A stretch of 64,000 bases of DNA from Pochonia chlamydosporia 170 (GCF_001653235.2 NC_035794.1:186001-250000); one strand, 5' to 3'; counted from the first letter of the stretch, positions 10,306-22,823 are shown. Notes: generated from the letters alone by a model not told the origin. Made by a program: numbers and translations.

Positions 10306-12400
10306 TATTGATTGCTGACAAGTCTGCTCTTGACCCAGCGGCGTTTCTTGAACTTGTTGCATAAAAGCACCCTGCCCCGCAGGCAGCTGTATTGATGTTC
10401 GCCAATCGGTACCCAACGTGGCCTCCATAGCCGGCGAAGTGACGTTTGCTGTTGTGTCCGAGATGGCCATTACCGGAGCCGTAGATGGGGGCTGCAACGG
10501 TACTTGGCTCATGCTTGCCACGTAGACTGTCGGCGGCAGAGTGAGCTGTCCCACTTGATAAGCGGTGTGCAGTGGATTTGTGTAGATCGAGGATAAGTCC
10601 ATGGTGACTCGAGTCCCATTGGGGAATAAAGTCAACGGGACCGTGGGTAGGACGGAAGTGGCCGCTTGTACAGCATTTTGGCCGATGGGGGCGGACTCGG
10701 GCGTTCTGGGGACTGTTGCTGAAGATGGTGTCGCGGGCCTTTTGTCGTTGGCCCCGCTCGGCACGCCTCCGTACTGTCCCACGGCGGTTTGCAGCGTCTG
10801 TGGAGAAGCACGGGCGAGCCATTGGGTAGCCCCGATAGCGACTGGCGAGTTGAGCAAGGCGATGGCGATAGCCTCTGACATCATCTCCTTGGTTTCTTGT
10901 TCGCTAGGACGGAAATCTTGTTTTGATGCAACAGCTTTGGTCTTGACGGCTCGGACCGCTCTGGCATCGTAAATCGGCTCCACCAACGCTCCCGCCTGTC
11001 GCGAAAGATGTTGGCCGAGATTCTCAATCTCACCGCTATCGAAGTAAACTGCGGGAGGATCAGCACATGAATGATGGACAAGTTGATGGGCTGAGAACAT
11101 ACAAGGGGAGAGAGGCTCCTTAAAGTGAGGGAATCGCTCCTTGGGAAAGATGATATACCAGACGTCGATAAAGAGAGCCTTCCAATAAGAGATCCACGTC
11201 GCCAACTCTCGGGGGCGCTCCTTGTATGAGTCAATCCTTTCTAGAACGTTGGTCAACTGTGTGGAGTCCATGTAGAACCGTGCATTGTCCTTTGCATTCG
11301 GGTCATCACTTTTTGCATTTGGGGAATGATGCTTCTTAAGGTGAGTCCTGCTCAGAGTTAGCACTAGCCGTCAAAGTTAGACCTGGGATTGTGAGGACAT
11401 AGGGCCTAGCTCCAGAGGTGCACTTCGACCATGTTCCCAGGCGAGCAGGGACCAAAGATTCCGCGAATCTCGGGGTATGCAAGGCAATATGGATAAATCC
11501 AACGGCGCTTCTTGTCCTTGTTCCGCTTCTTATTACGGGGGGGGTCATCACCTCCCCCGTTGTTGCCCGGTCCCGTTCCACTGCCTCCACCGGCCCCTCC
11601 GCCAGTCTCTCCTTCACGTTTTCCACCGCCAGTTTCACCGGCCGGCTGATCGCCACGGCTTCCGTTGTCATTCGAGTTATCATCCGACCTCCGCCGCTTC
11701 TTGGATGACCCTGCGGATGATTTCGGGGGAGCAGACGGCGAGCCACCGGCGCATTCGGTTTCGGAATGCATAAGGAGGTTGTGGCTGTGATGTGGTAGCT
11801 TGCTCACAGCAGAAATGACATCTTCTGCATAAGATGGGTCTGAGGCTAGGACTTGTCGGATGGAAGCAAAGATGGGAGGATCGGGCAGTGTCGGCGGACA
11901 TATCGAGGCCGCGGGCGACGAGGAAGCGTGTTCCAGTGAAATTGAGGCATTGGATGAGTCTTGTCCACTGTCGCTGTGGTCGTTCTCGAGCGATGGACAA
12001 GACTCGCAAGGTGTAGGTCGGGCCGCCGAGCGTTGCACAAACTGTACGGCGGAGTTCAAAGAGCCCTGAACGGCCGTGACTGAAGATATAGGGTGGATAT
12101 TAGTCCTCTTGTAGCCGGCGATGAGCTCCTCGACGGTGCGTTCCTGCACCAAAGCGGGATTGCTTCATTAGCCAGAGATAAATCGGGGATGCAAGCTGCG
12201 ACAGAGGGCATGCTTACATGGCAACGACCAGGGCCACTGGAGTCGTATCTATGCTGGATCTCGTCAATGAGGTCGGAGGCAAACTGCTCATGTTGTGTTG
12301 TGCTCCAATATTGTGGTGTGCTCCATGGATCTTCGCCCACGTTAATAAAGCGTTCAGTCCTCGTTCGGACTTGCAAAAAGACAGTAAGTAGTGGCGAGGT
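10231..12400 (-). CDS. diverged fungal C2H2-type zinc-finger protein, multi-exon
   Basis: The exons read, on the minus strand, 12400-12218, 12143-about 11406 and 11364-10231. The first intron (12217-12144, 74 bp) has donor GTAAGC and acceptor TGCAG and joins frames in phase 0. An upstream acceptor (branch GCTAAC, then TTAG before 12400) implies a further 5' exon that I could not place. The protein has a Ser/Pro-rich region and a basic stretch (KKRRR). It then has a Gly-rich run and a pattern like fungal C2H2 proteins of the kind CPxx...CxGPGW..HRVKEHLYRRH (here YPYCLAYPEI, PCSPGNMVEVHL). THLKKHH and WKALF...FP motifs follow. Several finger cysteines are missing. The 11406-11364 joint is either a short intron (branch GCTAAC, acceptor GAGCAG, weak donor) or a frameshift. 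The C-terminus is an Ile-Asp repeat. A nuclear role is likely by family; the gene may be decaying. Confidence 0.5.
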
Positions 12401-13747
12401 CTAAGGGAAGGATTGGTTAGCTTCATACAGTGGACAGGTTGCCCCCTCAAGCACCGAGCCGAGCCAACTGGAACCTGGGGGACTTACATCTGCGCGTGTA
12501 TTATGAATTATTGGATATCGCATCTTTACCGCTCTAGTCTCGGTAGCATAGAAAGGTCTATATAGCGAAAGGCAACCTTATTTGAGGTAAAGTGAGGATG
12601 TTGGACATTGGGAGCGGGAGAAAGTTGCTTTATTTGGGTAGTGTCCTATTTGTCTGAAGCCACGGACAAAACATCAGCCTAACGGATTGGCTCACTCGAA
12701 GGCTCACTGCGAGTCGTCGAGGATTGCCGCCCCAGTAACCGACCAGAGCGTCTCACCATACTTGCCAGACAAAAATCAAAGATAACCCTGATGAAAACCG
12801 GTGAGAGAGACTCTTTCAAATTTCTATGTGGCAAGGGAAGCGTGATGGAAGAAAATGAGTAGGACCAGAATTTTATAATGCAGTAGTCCTCCACTAACAG
12901 CCTACTCCTTATGGAGTATTATACAGGGTTAGTGTAGTATCTCTGGCTCTCTCGACCTGTCGCGTTCGTTTTGTGCTTGGGGGAACACATTTTTTTTTTG
13001 TCGTCAGCCACACAGAAATGATGAAAGAAATCCACTATAATTCTACCAATGATCTGGGTGGGCTGCTCCCATACCTCCCACGGGCCACGGTTGCTTATAC
13101 GACCTTGAGCCCAAACACCTTCAATCCGCACCAGAATAACTACAATTGTCTCCCTCTGCTGTCTCTCCGCCCACCGCACAACCCATCGCCGGGTATACCT
13201 TTTATCTGATATTTCATGCGGGCGAGACATGGCCAAGGCTTTGGCTCCAACTGGCTCCCTGCCAGGCGGTTGACGCTATAGCTCGAGCGAGTCAATCAAC
13301 CAGGCCTCGGGTTGTCGCAAGTGACAACAATCTTCGGCCTCTTCCTCTCTACTTCCAACTCTGCCACTGAGTTTTGGGTCCCTTTCCTATATCTCTACAG
13401 CCATGGATTTATTCCTCCCTCGCAGCGTCCGGTCTGGCATGCTCCTCACCAATTTCATCATTTGTCGCCGTCTCCAGACAAGTCGCCATTTCTCCCTAAT
13501 GGCGCACTTCAAATATCCACAACCTCACACTTCGGCTTCCTTTGTACGCAGTGACAGCCGAAAATGTTTGTTTCTCTGTAGCCGCTCACTTTCACTGTAG
13601 TTTTATACCTCGACTGCCGTCGCCCTATGCGATGCGAACCATCTCCTATATTGCTTCATAGCCTTCACTCGAAAACTCCGCCTTTGACCTTCAGTCTACA
13701 ACCACAGCGCCACGTGACACATATCCCATTACCTCAGAGACCTAGAC
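12401..13747. other. intergenic; pyrimidine-rich promoter region on the right
   Basis: No gene is recognisable. Positions 13100-13650 are strongly pyrimidine-rich on the plus strand, as in many fungal promoters. A CACGTGAC motif (bHLH-type site) lies at about 13711, 37 bp before the ATG at 13748. The possible 5' exon of the C2H2-type gene should lie just right of 12400. Confidence 0.4.
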
Positions 13748-14346
13748 ATGGACATGGATACTCAGCCCAACACCAAGGCTACTTACGTAGCCCTTTTCGA
13801 GTCAGCCACGGGAAACCTGCATACCTCCTACCGCTCCATTCCAGAGGGCCAAGACCCTGAGGACTTCGCGACCGACCTCATCAACGCCTATAAACAGCAC
13901 ACCAGGCGGTACAAGCGAATCTTCTACCGCGGCGTCCTACTTAAGAAGCCCGTCGTTTCCGTTGCCAAATTGTCCAAGGCAAGTTCGCATTCCTCTTCCT
14001 CTTCTGTCTCCCGCAATCCCCCTCCATTCATCCTGATCTTCTTCTAAACCCTTCCCTCAGATCACCAACGCGTGCCCCAGTATCACGGGTGAGGACCACT
14101 TCTTCGTCCAGGAGGAAGTCTATGATCCCTCGTTGACGGCTGCCATGCACAACACTGCTATCCTACGCAACGTAGATCACGATAGCTTTTTTGAGGAGTA
14201 CAAGGATGTCATGGTCGTGGCCGGCGGCCCCGCGTGCTGCCATCCTCATCCGCCTTGTGAATGACCCTGCTGCTGCCAAGATCTTCAGCATCGTGGGCAC
14301 GGTCGTCTCCATCACTGTGGGATTGGTGGGCGGCTTTGCCTTGTAA
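13748..14346 (+). pseudogene. small fungal protein with C-terminal membrane helix, frameshifted
   Basis: Exon 1 (13748-13978, 77 codons) ends AAG and is followed by GCAAGT, the consensus donor of GC-AG introns. The intron 13979-14060 (82 bp) ends CCCTCAG and joins in phase 0. Exon 2 reads ITNACPSITGEDHF... and would stop at 14264. A +1 shift near 14220-14240 opens a frame rich in Ala/Ile/Leu/Val, ending KIFSIVGTVVSITVGLVGGF and TAA at 14344-14346. That is a clear membrane helix at the C-terminus, as expected for a tail-anchored protein of about 171 residues. The family is not recognised. Either the gene carries one frameshift or the sequence has a one-base error in the GC-rich run. The start could also be the ATG two codons downstream. 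Confidence 0.6.
13979..14060 (+). other. GC-AG intron
   Basis: The 82-bp intron has donor AAG|GCAAGT, a CT-rich body and acceptor CCCTCAG. The flanking frames join without a shift, while the unspliced frame meets TAA at 14045. GC-AG introns are a known minor class and almost always have this strong donor context. Confidence 0.75.
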
Positions 14347-15060
14347 ATCTGGTTGTCGCCAAAGGTGGACTTGGTAGTGTAGGGTTATGGCCGTCGGCTC
14401 AGGTGACATAATAGCGTGTGCAACGACGGGACTGAGTGAGGAACTGGCGGCATTTTATAGAATAGTAACGGCATAGATACCTTGGCTAATGAAACAATAA
14501 GGAGTTAGGTATCTCAATTCTGTAGTGTCAGGACAATAGAGACAGTCTTGAGAAGGAGGGAATCGACTTGGTAATAGATACTCTGGAACAGGACTAATGT
14601 GAGACACCGCTAGTGTGCGCCGTTTTTCCGCTGACCAACTTTGCAGGCCAATGTCGCGACGCCACTCTTCCCCGATATTGGCAGCGACAACCAAGCCGGA
14701 AAAGCTCGTCAATAATCTAAACCACGAAGAGTGGGTGATTCTTGCCCAGATGCAAATGGAACCATTTCTTGGGCGGATTTGGACATGTGTGAGTTTGTAC
14801 CTGGAAACGATTTTGGTCGGCTGTGTCCAGTGAAATGTTGGCGGTGTAGCCGCTAATCGTTGCGTTTATGTATGGCGATGCTTCAGTCACAATTCGCTTC
14901 ATTTAATGGCCCAACTCCAGGGAAATAACTCCCCCTCCGCTGGTCAGGCGAGAACAGTTCTTTGCTCGCCACACTAAGGCAGATTGATTATGTCAGGCTC
15001 TCTCATAAAGACTTCCTCTCCCTTTTTAGCTGAGTTGTTTGTAGTTAATCCACCGCATTT
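14347..15060. other. no recognisable gene
   Basis: Ordinary composition with short overlapping frames (14455-14902) of no recognisable family. Composition turns AT-rich at about 15060. Confidence 0.4.
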
Positions 15061-15847
15061 CTAGCACTGCGGCCTGTTGCTCGCAGTGTGCTAAGGCATA
15101 GAGACTAGTGCTAGGATGGCTAGCCCACAATACAATTATTACAGCATATGTGCGCTAATGCTATATTTAAGTCTTAATAGGCTTATCCTGCTAACTCTAC
15201 TGTCCTAGTGATATATTAATACTAATAATGCATTATAGACAATAAATTTAGATAACCTTATTATTATAGCTAGGTGTTAAAGGTACCTATAATAGATTAG
15301 GCAAGCACGTTAAATAGCATCTACTTTATTTGTACTTAGCTATACTTAGGCTAGTAGAAATAGCTAGAGGTAGCAGGGAATTAGCCTGTTGCTTTAAGCA
15401 CTAAATAGACGTCTGTGTGAATAAGAGGTACTAATAAAGTTCTAAAAAGTATTTTATTAGCCTATAATATCTTGCTTTAACCCTACACCTTAAATTCATG
15501 CTGCAAACTTGCTACTAGAGGTTCCAGCCTTATTACGAGCAACAAAAGCTGCTCTGTCTTAGTTATTTACTAGATATTATAACGGTAGTATATGGCGGAC
15601 GTTAATAACTCTTTCTTGTTAATAGAGGTGTATTTTATAGCATTATTTCTAGCTTTACTGCAAGCTATTAATAACCCTATTAGTCTTTACTAGTCACAGA
15701 CCGGGCCAGTCTACTCATGCCACCCTATTCTCCAGCTGGCCCAGGAACTTGCCCAGGGTTGCCTAGGGTTGCCCAGGTTGTAGGCCCTAATCCTGCCTTA
15801 CCTAGGGAGCAAACCTAACTCTATCTGCGTTAGTTAATTTACCTTAT
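15061..15847. other. AT-rich, moderately mutated DNA without assigned element
   Basis: The left edge of the large mutated block. Stops occur in all frames and I recognise no domain. A G/C-rich patch at about 15730-15780 contains three imperfect TTGCCCAGG-like units. This may be a worn transposon end. Confidence 0.4.
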
Positions 15848-16075
15848 TGTTATGGATTTAAGCGTGACGCTTGGATCTTAGGGAAGAAGGAGACAGGCAC
15901 GTGGGGAGAGCTACCTAAGAACCTACTATAGGTCTAGACTAGAGCTTAACTAGACCCTATAAGGGTGCTACTAGAAATTATACTAACCCCTTTTAGTCTT
16001 CTTCTCTCCTCCTTATAAGAAAAGTTACTATTAGTAATACTAGTCTATAGAAGCTTCTAGGCTAGTCCCTTATAT
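15848..16075 (+). repeat. LTR (TGTTATGG family)
   Basis: 228 bp, same family as 62164-62395. Left flank cttat and right flank tactt do not match, as expected for the 5' LTR of a longer element rather than a solo LTR. Confidence 0.75.
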
Positions 16076-16630
16076 ACTTTTCTTATTAATACCTATATAA
16101 CCTAAAAAGGTAAAGAGTAAGATAAGCACTCTTAGTCTAAATACACTAAGTAGTTATAGCAGTATTAACACGCTTACAAGCAGCTAGCAGATAGAACTTA
16201 AAGCACTCTAGAAACTAGTTAAGAAGTAGGCAGTAAAGATTAGTAAGCTATAATACTAGATACTAGCTAGCATTAGGAAGAAGCTAGCCTGTAACTAGCT
16301 AAAATGCAAACTACTCTCTATAGGGGCCCTCTATAATAGCAATAAAGACTCCTTTTATGCTTAGAAGAGCCTAATAGCACACAAGTTAGAGGCAGACTAG
16401 AGCTTTATTGGGAACTACTATAACTAGTAGTTCTTTATCTACTAGAACCTCTTGCTAAAAGTCTAAGCCTAGGTAGCCCCCTTCTTTAAGATAGGCGCCT
16501 CCTTTAAATACTAGCTAGAATGCTTTCTATATTACCTAGATAGCATATATGTAAACCCCTATTGCAAGGAAAGGGTAATAACTAAGCTTAACTAGATATA
16601 GTAATAGCTATAAGAATAATTTAGTAACTT
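15848..16630 (+). mobile_element. 5' LTR and gag part of a second LTR element
   Basis: An LTR of 228 bp (15848-16075, TGTTATGG to a mutated TTACA) is nearly identical in layout to the solo LTR at 62164-62395. Downstream, 16080-16630 encodes a gag-like polypeptide full of TAG stops. Near its end is a recognisable helical gag segment (YVNPYCKERVITKL followed by a basic and aromatic stretch). At about 16630 the sequence changes abruptly into gypsy copy B. The protein resembles the N-terminal capsid part of Ty3/gypsy gag. Confidence 0.65.
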
Positions 16631-17892
16631 TTACTATAGATAAATCTAGAGACCTATAGATATAAATATAGGTAATACTATAGTAAGATTATAGCTAGAT
16701 AGCTATAAATATACTATTTAATCTAGGCACTATATATACTATTATTAAACTAGAGTTATTAAGTAAAATAAGCTAAAAGAATATATAGTCTAACTAGTAA
16801 GAGTTAGAAAGTATAGCTAGAACTCTATTATTATACTATAGGCTTTTTAACTAAGTTATAAGAATTACTAATAGTACTAGCTATATAAGAATATATTAAC
16901 TTAGCTACTATATTACTAATACTAGAGAAGACCTTCTTCTTAGAATAAACTAGGCTTTAGGGTATAAGCTAGTAGTAATAAGTTAGAAATAAGAGTACTA
17001 GAGATACCTAATTCTAGCCTCTTAGCTCTTAATAGCATAGAGAAAGTAGTAAGTATACTATAAAGCAAACTAATTAGTAGTTATACTAGTACTTTAATAG
17101 GATTTCTACCTAGACTAAATTATTAGACCTAATAATTATCCTAATAGTAGTAAAAAAGTAGAGAAAAAGGTATCTAGTACCTATATAAAATACTAAGATA
17201 TATTCTCTAAGAAGAAAGCTACTATACTATTCTCTCTTAAAGGCTAAATATATACTATTAAACTAGAGAATAAGTAGATACTATCTTAGAAACCTATTTA
17301 TAGCCTAGCAGAGAAAGAGCTATAGGTTCTCTATAAGTATCTAGCTAGTATAGTATAATAAGGCTAGATAAGAAGGTTAATAAGCCTAATAGAGGCTCTA
17401 ATTCTCTTTATGCTAAAGAAAGAAAGCTAGCTATACCTATATATAGATTATAAAAGCCTTAATAAGATTATAAGAAAGAATAAGGCATTCTTACTACTAA
17501 TTACTAAGATTCTTAATAGGCTAAGAGATATAAAGATATATACTAAATTAAATCTTAAAGATACTTACTACTAGCTATATATCTATAAGAGTAATAAGTA
17601 AAAGACTACTTTCTAGTACTAATATAGTTACTTTAAGTATCTTATAATACTATTTAGCTTAATTAATACTTTAGTAACCTTTTAGAAATATATTAATAAT
17701 ATCTTAGAGAAGCTAATTAATATTATCTATATTATATACCTAGATAATATTCTTATATATAATAGTAATATTATAGAGTATAAGTAGTATATTTACTAAG
17801 TACTAGAAAGGCTTTATAAGGTAAAGCTATATATAAATATTAATAAATATAACTTTTTAGTTATAAAGGTAAGATTTCTTAGATTTATAGTT

Positions 17893-18495
17893 TATTAGCC
17901 TAAAATAAACACACCTAAGAGCTTAGAGTGCCCTGCAAAATACCGCACTTACACGCAGCTTATTAGCAATTTAATCTAGATTATTACTTCCCTTTAGTCT
18001 AAATAGTTAGAATCCTTCTAATTGCCTAGATTAAATAGTATTTAATCCTTAATTGCCTTAGTCTTCCCGGAAGACTCTAGCAATATTATTTGGTAGTACA
18101 CCTCTGTGAGGTACAGCCTGTAGCCAAGAAAGGCGCCTTTAGGCCGAGTAGTTAGAAGTCTCCCAATTGCCCAGATTAAATGGTATTTTAATTCTTAATT
18201 GCTTTAGTCTTCCCGGAAGACTTTAGCAATATTGTTTGGTGGTGCACCTCTGTGAGGTGCAACCTGCGGCAAAGGAAGGTGCTCTTAGAGGGATTTAGTA
18301 AATAAGCATTAAATGCACTAAGTAAATAGCTCTAGTTAAGAAAATCGCGGTTAAGTCTGTTAATTGAGAATTGTCTGGCTAGGGGGGGAAGAACCTCCCT
18401 TTTATCTGTGTGCTAGCTATAAGATCAAATGAAAACACTAAGTCCCTTTTTCCTATCCCTTGTTAGGCCCCTAAGTGTGAGCAATTCCGCCCACA
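17893..18495. repeat. solo LTR (603 bp) inserted in gypsy copy B
   Basis: This is the same LTR as those at 22824 and 34745. On the plus strand it runs TATTAGCC (mutated TGTTAGCC) to CGCCCACA. It interrupts the reverse-transcriptase frame between 17892 and about 18505. It contains a tandem 145-bp duplication (18006-18150 and 18151-18295). It is much less mutated than the DNA around it, keeping many CpA and GC-rich runs. Flanks are tagtt and taata, so no clean target duplication. Confidence 0.8.
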
Positions 18496-19234
18496 TAATA
18501 GTAACTAATAAGAGAATTAAGATAGAACTAGAGTATATTTAGGCTATTATTAACTAGCTATTATCTTATAGTATAATTAATATAAGGTTTTTCTTAGAAT
18601 TTATAGGATTTTATTAATAGTTTATAAAAGAATATAATAAGATAACTATTTTACTAATAGACCTTCTAAAAGAAGATAGTAAAGATAACTTTTAGCTAAA
18701 TAGCAATATAATAATAGCATTCTAAGAGCTAAAATAATAGTTCTAAGAAGTACCTATTTTAGTATACTTTAATCTAAATATACTATTATAGCTAGAGACT
18801 AATATATTAGGCTTTACTATAGAAGCTATACTAGTATAATTACTATTAGATTACTAGTACCTAGTAGTATATATATTAAGAAAGCTCTTACCTATTAAGC
18901 TATACTATACTACTTCTAATATAAAGCTACTAGCTATCTAAAAGGCATTTAGGATATAGAGATATTATCTTATATACTCTATATATCTAGTCTATATTAT
19001 TATAAACTATTTAAACTATAAATATCTAGCATTTAAGCCTAAGCTAATAAGTAGGTAAATTATAGTGCTAGATAAGCTATATCTCTTTAATTTTATAATA
19101 TAGTATTATCTAAGACTAACTAACCTAGTAGATAGTCTATCTAGGCAGTTAGACTATTTTAATAAGAAGGTAATAGTATAGGTAAAAGCTTTATAGCTAT
19201 CTCTTTTTCTAGTAAAGTTTATAGAGAATAAGCA

Positions 19235-19484
19235 GTAAGAAAGCTATAGTACTAGCTAGAGTATATAGCCTACCTTATAGCTATTAAAGCTATAATTTAT
19301 TACTAGTAAAGAAAGAAGTAATATTTATACTATAAGATATAAGGTTACCTTTTATAAGTAGTAAGAGAGCTATAATACTAAGTATATATAGCCTACCTAT
19401 AAAATATTAAAGCTATAATCTATTATTAGTAAAGAGAGAAATAATACTTATACTATAAGATGTAAGGTTACCTTTTATAAGTAA
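19235..19484 (+). repeat. 126-bp tandem duplication inside gypsy copy B
   Basis: Two adjacent imperfect copies, 19235-19360 and 19361-about 19484. The period of 126 is a multiple of three, so the duplication would keep the polyprotein in frame, adding 42 residues between RNase H and integrase. Confidence 0.7.
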
Positions 19485-22400
19485 TAGAGCTTCTAGCTAG
19501 TAGAGTTAGAACTAGTAATAAAGTAGCTAGTTTGCTAGAGTACTATAGTATAACTTTTAGCTATTAGAAGAGTCTTTACTAAATTAAGCTTTATAATAGA
19601 TAGTCTAGGTAGTAGTAGGCTTATAAAAGTTTCTACTATTTTAGAAGTACTATTAGAGGTATAATAAAGAGATACTTTTATTACCTAATAACTAGAGTTA
19701 CTTATATATAACTTAAAAGTAGTAACCTAAAAGTATAAGCTTTAGAGAGTTAATATAAGTAGATTACTCCTATATAAGAGCTATATTTATATTCTAAAAG
19801 GTCTATAAAAAGAGTTATTACTACTAGTTTATAATAATCTAGCTACTAGATACTATAGAGTAAGTAAGACTTTATATAGGCTTATAGCTTAATATTATTA
19901 GTAAGGTATAAAGAAGTAGGTTAAAAACTATATAAGTATCTATCTAAACTATTAAGTCTTAAAACTAAAGCTATATTATCTATATAGTAAACTTATAGCT
20001 CTCTTTATACTAGATTGCCTCTTTTAGAAGATATTAATAGACTTTATTACTAGCCTACCTTCTATTAATATATATAGAAATAAGATTTATAACTCTATCT
20101 TAGTTATTATAGATTAATTCTCTAAGTATACTATTTATAAACTAGTATTTAAGTAGATTACTAGTAATAGACTTACTATTATCTTCTTAGACTAAATCTT
20201 TAAGAATTATAGTATACCTAAGAGAATTATAATAGATTAAGATATAATCTTTACTAGTAGCTTTTAGAGAACTTTCTACTACCTCTTAGTAACTAAGTAG
20301 TAGCTTAGTATAATATTTTACTCTTAAATAGATAGTTAAACTAAGTGCTTAAATTAAATTCTAGAGTATTATATTAGAGCTTTTAGGAGTATTAAATAGA
20401 TAGACTAGCTAGACTGCCTACTAATAGTATAATTTACTTATAATACTAGCTATTATATAGTATATAGTTACTCTCTAGTAAAGGCACTATAAGAATTTAC
20501 CTCTAAAGAATTAAGTTATACTATTAAGCCTCTTAATATTATTAATAAGTAAGCTAAAAGTAAAATACTAAAGCTATAAACCTACTATTAGTCTATTAAA
20601 TAACTACTTAGTAGTATATAAGCTAAATATACTAGATATTATAACTATAAGTATATTTCTGCTAAGTTTTAAAAAGGAGATTATATACTACTATCTACTA
20701 AAAATATTAACCTATAGTATTCTAATAGAAAGCTTATAGCTAAGTATATAAAATCTTACTATATTATTTAGTTAATTAGAGACTATTATATAATATATTA
20801 GCTATAAATACCTAAGAGTACCTAAATATATAATATCTTTTATATCTCTAATTTAGAGCCTTTTTAGAGAGATATAAAGAAAGCTCTAGCTATAAGCTAA
20901 TTATAAGATAGCATCTTAGAGCTTATACCTAAGTATAAGGTTAAATAAATAGTTACCTATAAATATAATAGAAAAAGGTATTACTATCTAGTAAAATAGG
21001 TAGAATATAATACCTTAGAAAATTCCTAGCTATTATACTAAGATTTTAATACTTAGAAGCTTTTAAATAACTATAATAAGTAGGTTTATAGTAAGTTAGT
21101 AGTAAGATTATAATAGAATAGCTAAGTAAAGCTAAAAATAAAAATTTAATTTCTAAGGTAAAATATTAAAGATATAATTATTAAAATAGCTTTTCTAGCT
21201 ACTATTTAACTGCTATCTAGCTATTTAACCTTTTCTATAGTATTCTTTACTTCTAACTAGTATATTAGTTTATCTAGCTTAATTAGTATTAAGAGTAATC
21301 CTATATAAGCTAAAAGATACTTATAATACTAAAAGAACTAGCTACTAGTTAGTAGTAAAACTATAATTATAAACCTATATTATTAGACTTACTAGAGTAC
21401 TATTTTTATATATATAGTAAAGGTAATTTATAATTTCTAGGAAAGCTTATACCTAGGTTACCTTATATAGCTATAAGATTATAGTATATTTATTAATAAC
21501 TATTATATAGGTAGCTACTACTTTAATCTAAGTATAGTAGGCCTAGCTCTTTTTATTCTTATTTTTCTTTTTAGCTAAAGTATAAACTAGCTTCTTATAA
21601 GTAGTAAGAAAGTTATTATTACTATAAAACTAATTCTCTTCTTTATTAATAGTATCTTTAGCTATAAAAGTAGCCTTATAAGTATAATAAGTATAGGAAT
21701 TAAGCTAGCTACTAGTTAGTAGCAAATAAGCTATAATAGTATAGGTACTTACTAGAAGGTATAGCTTATTATTTTTAAAATAATAGGTATATTTTATAGT
21801 ATTAGCTACTAAGTAGTTAGTAAAAGTAAGTAGTAATTTAGTAGCTAACTTATAGCTCTTTACTAGCATATATATAACTAGAATGCCTAGGTTTTTTGCC
21901 TTATATTTAGGCATACTAGTAGTATAATTAGTAGGATAGAATTTCTAGTTAGCTATCCTATAGGCATAATATTAGTGGTATTCTACCTCTAAGCTAGTAG
22001 CTACTTAGCATTATATATATAGTAAGAATAATAAAAAACCTACCTATAAAAGGTATATTTCTTAATTAGAGTAATAGGTATTTTTAAGATAGCTAGAGTG
22101 CTTCTAGGTATAATCTTATAAGTAGTCTAGCAATAAGATATAATAATCTAGTAGCTAGTTAATAGTAAATATACTATTAGAACTATAAAGAGTACCTACT
22201 AGATTAATAAAATTTTAGGGCAGAAAATTATAAAAATATAGAAATTCTATTAAAAATTAAGGGGATTAGTACTACTATATAGCTAACTTATAGTAAGAGT
22301 ACTAGTAAGTTACTACTATAAAAGGGTACTTATAAGAATAAGAGAGAATAAAGAAGAAAAGAAGGAAAGAAGGAAAGAAAGAAAGAAGAAAAAGAGATTC

Positions 22401-22596
22401 TACTTATATATCTAGGGATTAGAACTAATAGCTAATAGCTATAAAGTTAGTAGCTACCCTAATAGCTACTAGCTTATAGCTAGTTAGGTACTTATTAATA
22501 GCTATCTAAGTATCTAAAGCTAGAAGCTATTTATAGCTATAAGTTACTAGTAATATAGCTATAACTAAGTATAGTTATAATAAAGAAGAGTAACTC

Positions 22597-22816
22597 TATT
22601 AGGAGCTATCCTAAAGAAAGAGTAACTATAAGTAGTAGGCACCACGCTATTATCTTACTTCTAGTATAAAAGGGTAAGAGAAGAGCTTCTTAGATTTAAG
22701 AAGGTTAGAGATTAAGACTATTATTATTCTAACTACTAGATATCTGCTATTTTGCTATAAATATAAGATTACTTCCCTTATTCTTTACTCTGCTTATTTA
22801 ACTACCTATTCTAATA
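22597..22816 (+). repeat. 3' LTR of gypsy copy B
   Basis: 220 bp from TATTAGGAGC (mutated TGTTAG) to ctaata (mutated CTAACA); the same as the LTR at 2004-2227. A purine run AAAGAAGAG lies just before it, as expected of a polypurine tract. A longer GAAA/GGAAA tract lies at about 22333-22395. Confidence 0.7.
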
Positions 22817-22823
22817 GTTATTT

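Larger units (their letters stand above)
16631..22816 (+). mobile_element. RIP-mutated Ty3/gypsy chromovirus (copy B)
   Basis: The order is protease region, reverse transcriptase (17290-17892, with LYIDYKSLN, LNLKDTYYQ and YLDN where YLDD is expected), an LTR insertion at 17893-18495, and connection/RNase H (18500-18960). A zinc-binding and integrase region follows (about 19750-20850). A chromodomain (about 20930-21070, KYNRKRYYYLVKW then ENSWLLY) places the element among chromoviruses. A 1.5-kb untranslated part and a 3' LTR complete it. The 5' LTR and gag of its own family are missing and replaced by another element's. All frames are broken by TAA/TAG. The polymerase is therefore inactive. 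Confidence 0.85.

Noticed and set aside
15730..15780. Telomere-like repeat (AGGGTTGCCTAGGGTTGCCC)
   Set aside because: Only about three imperfect units; not TTAGGG arrays, and the same words occur inside the LTR family at 62164.
17888..18500. Clean target-site duplication for the solo LTR in copy B
   Set aside because: Flanks tagtt and taata (or tagta, if the LTR end is set four bases later) never match fully.
21705..21914. Minus-strand 69-codon frame as a gene
   Set aside because: It lies in the AT-rich 3' part of a dead gypsy element, low-complexity, with no domain.
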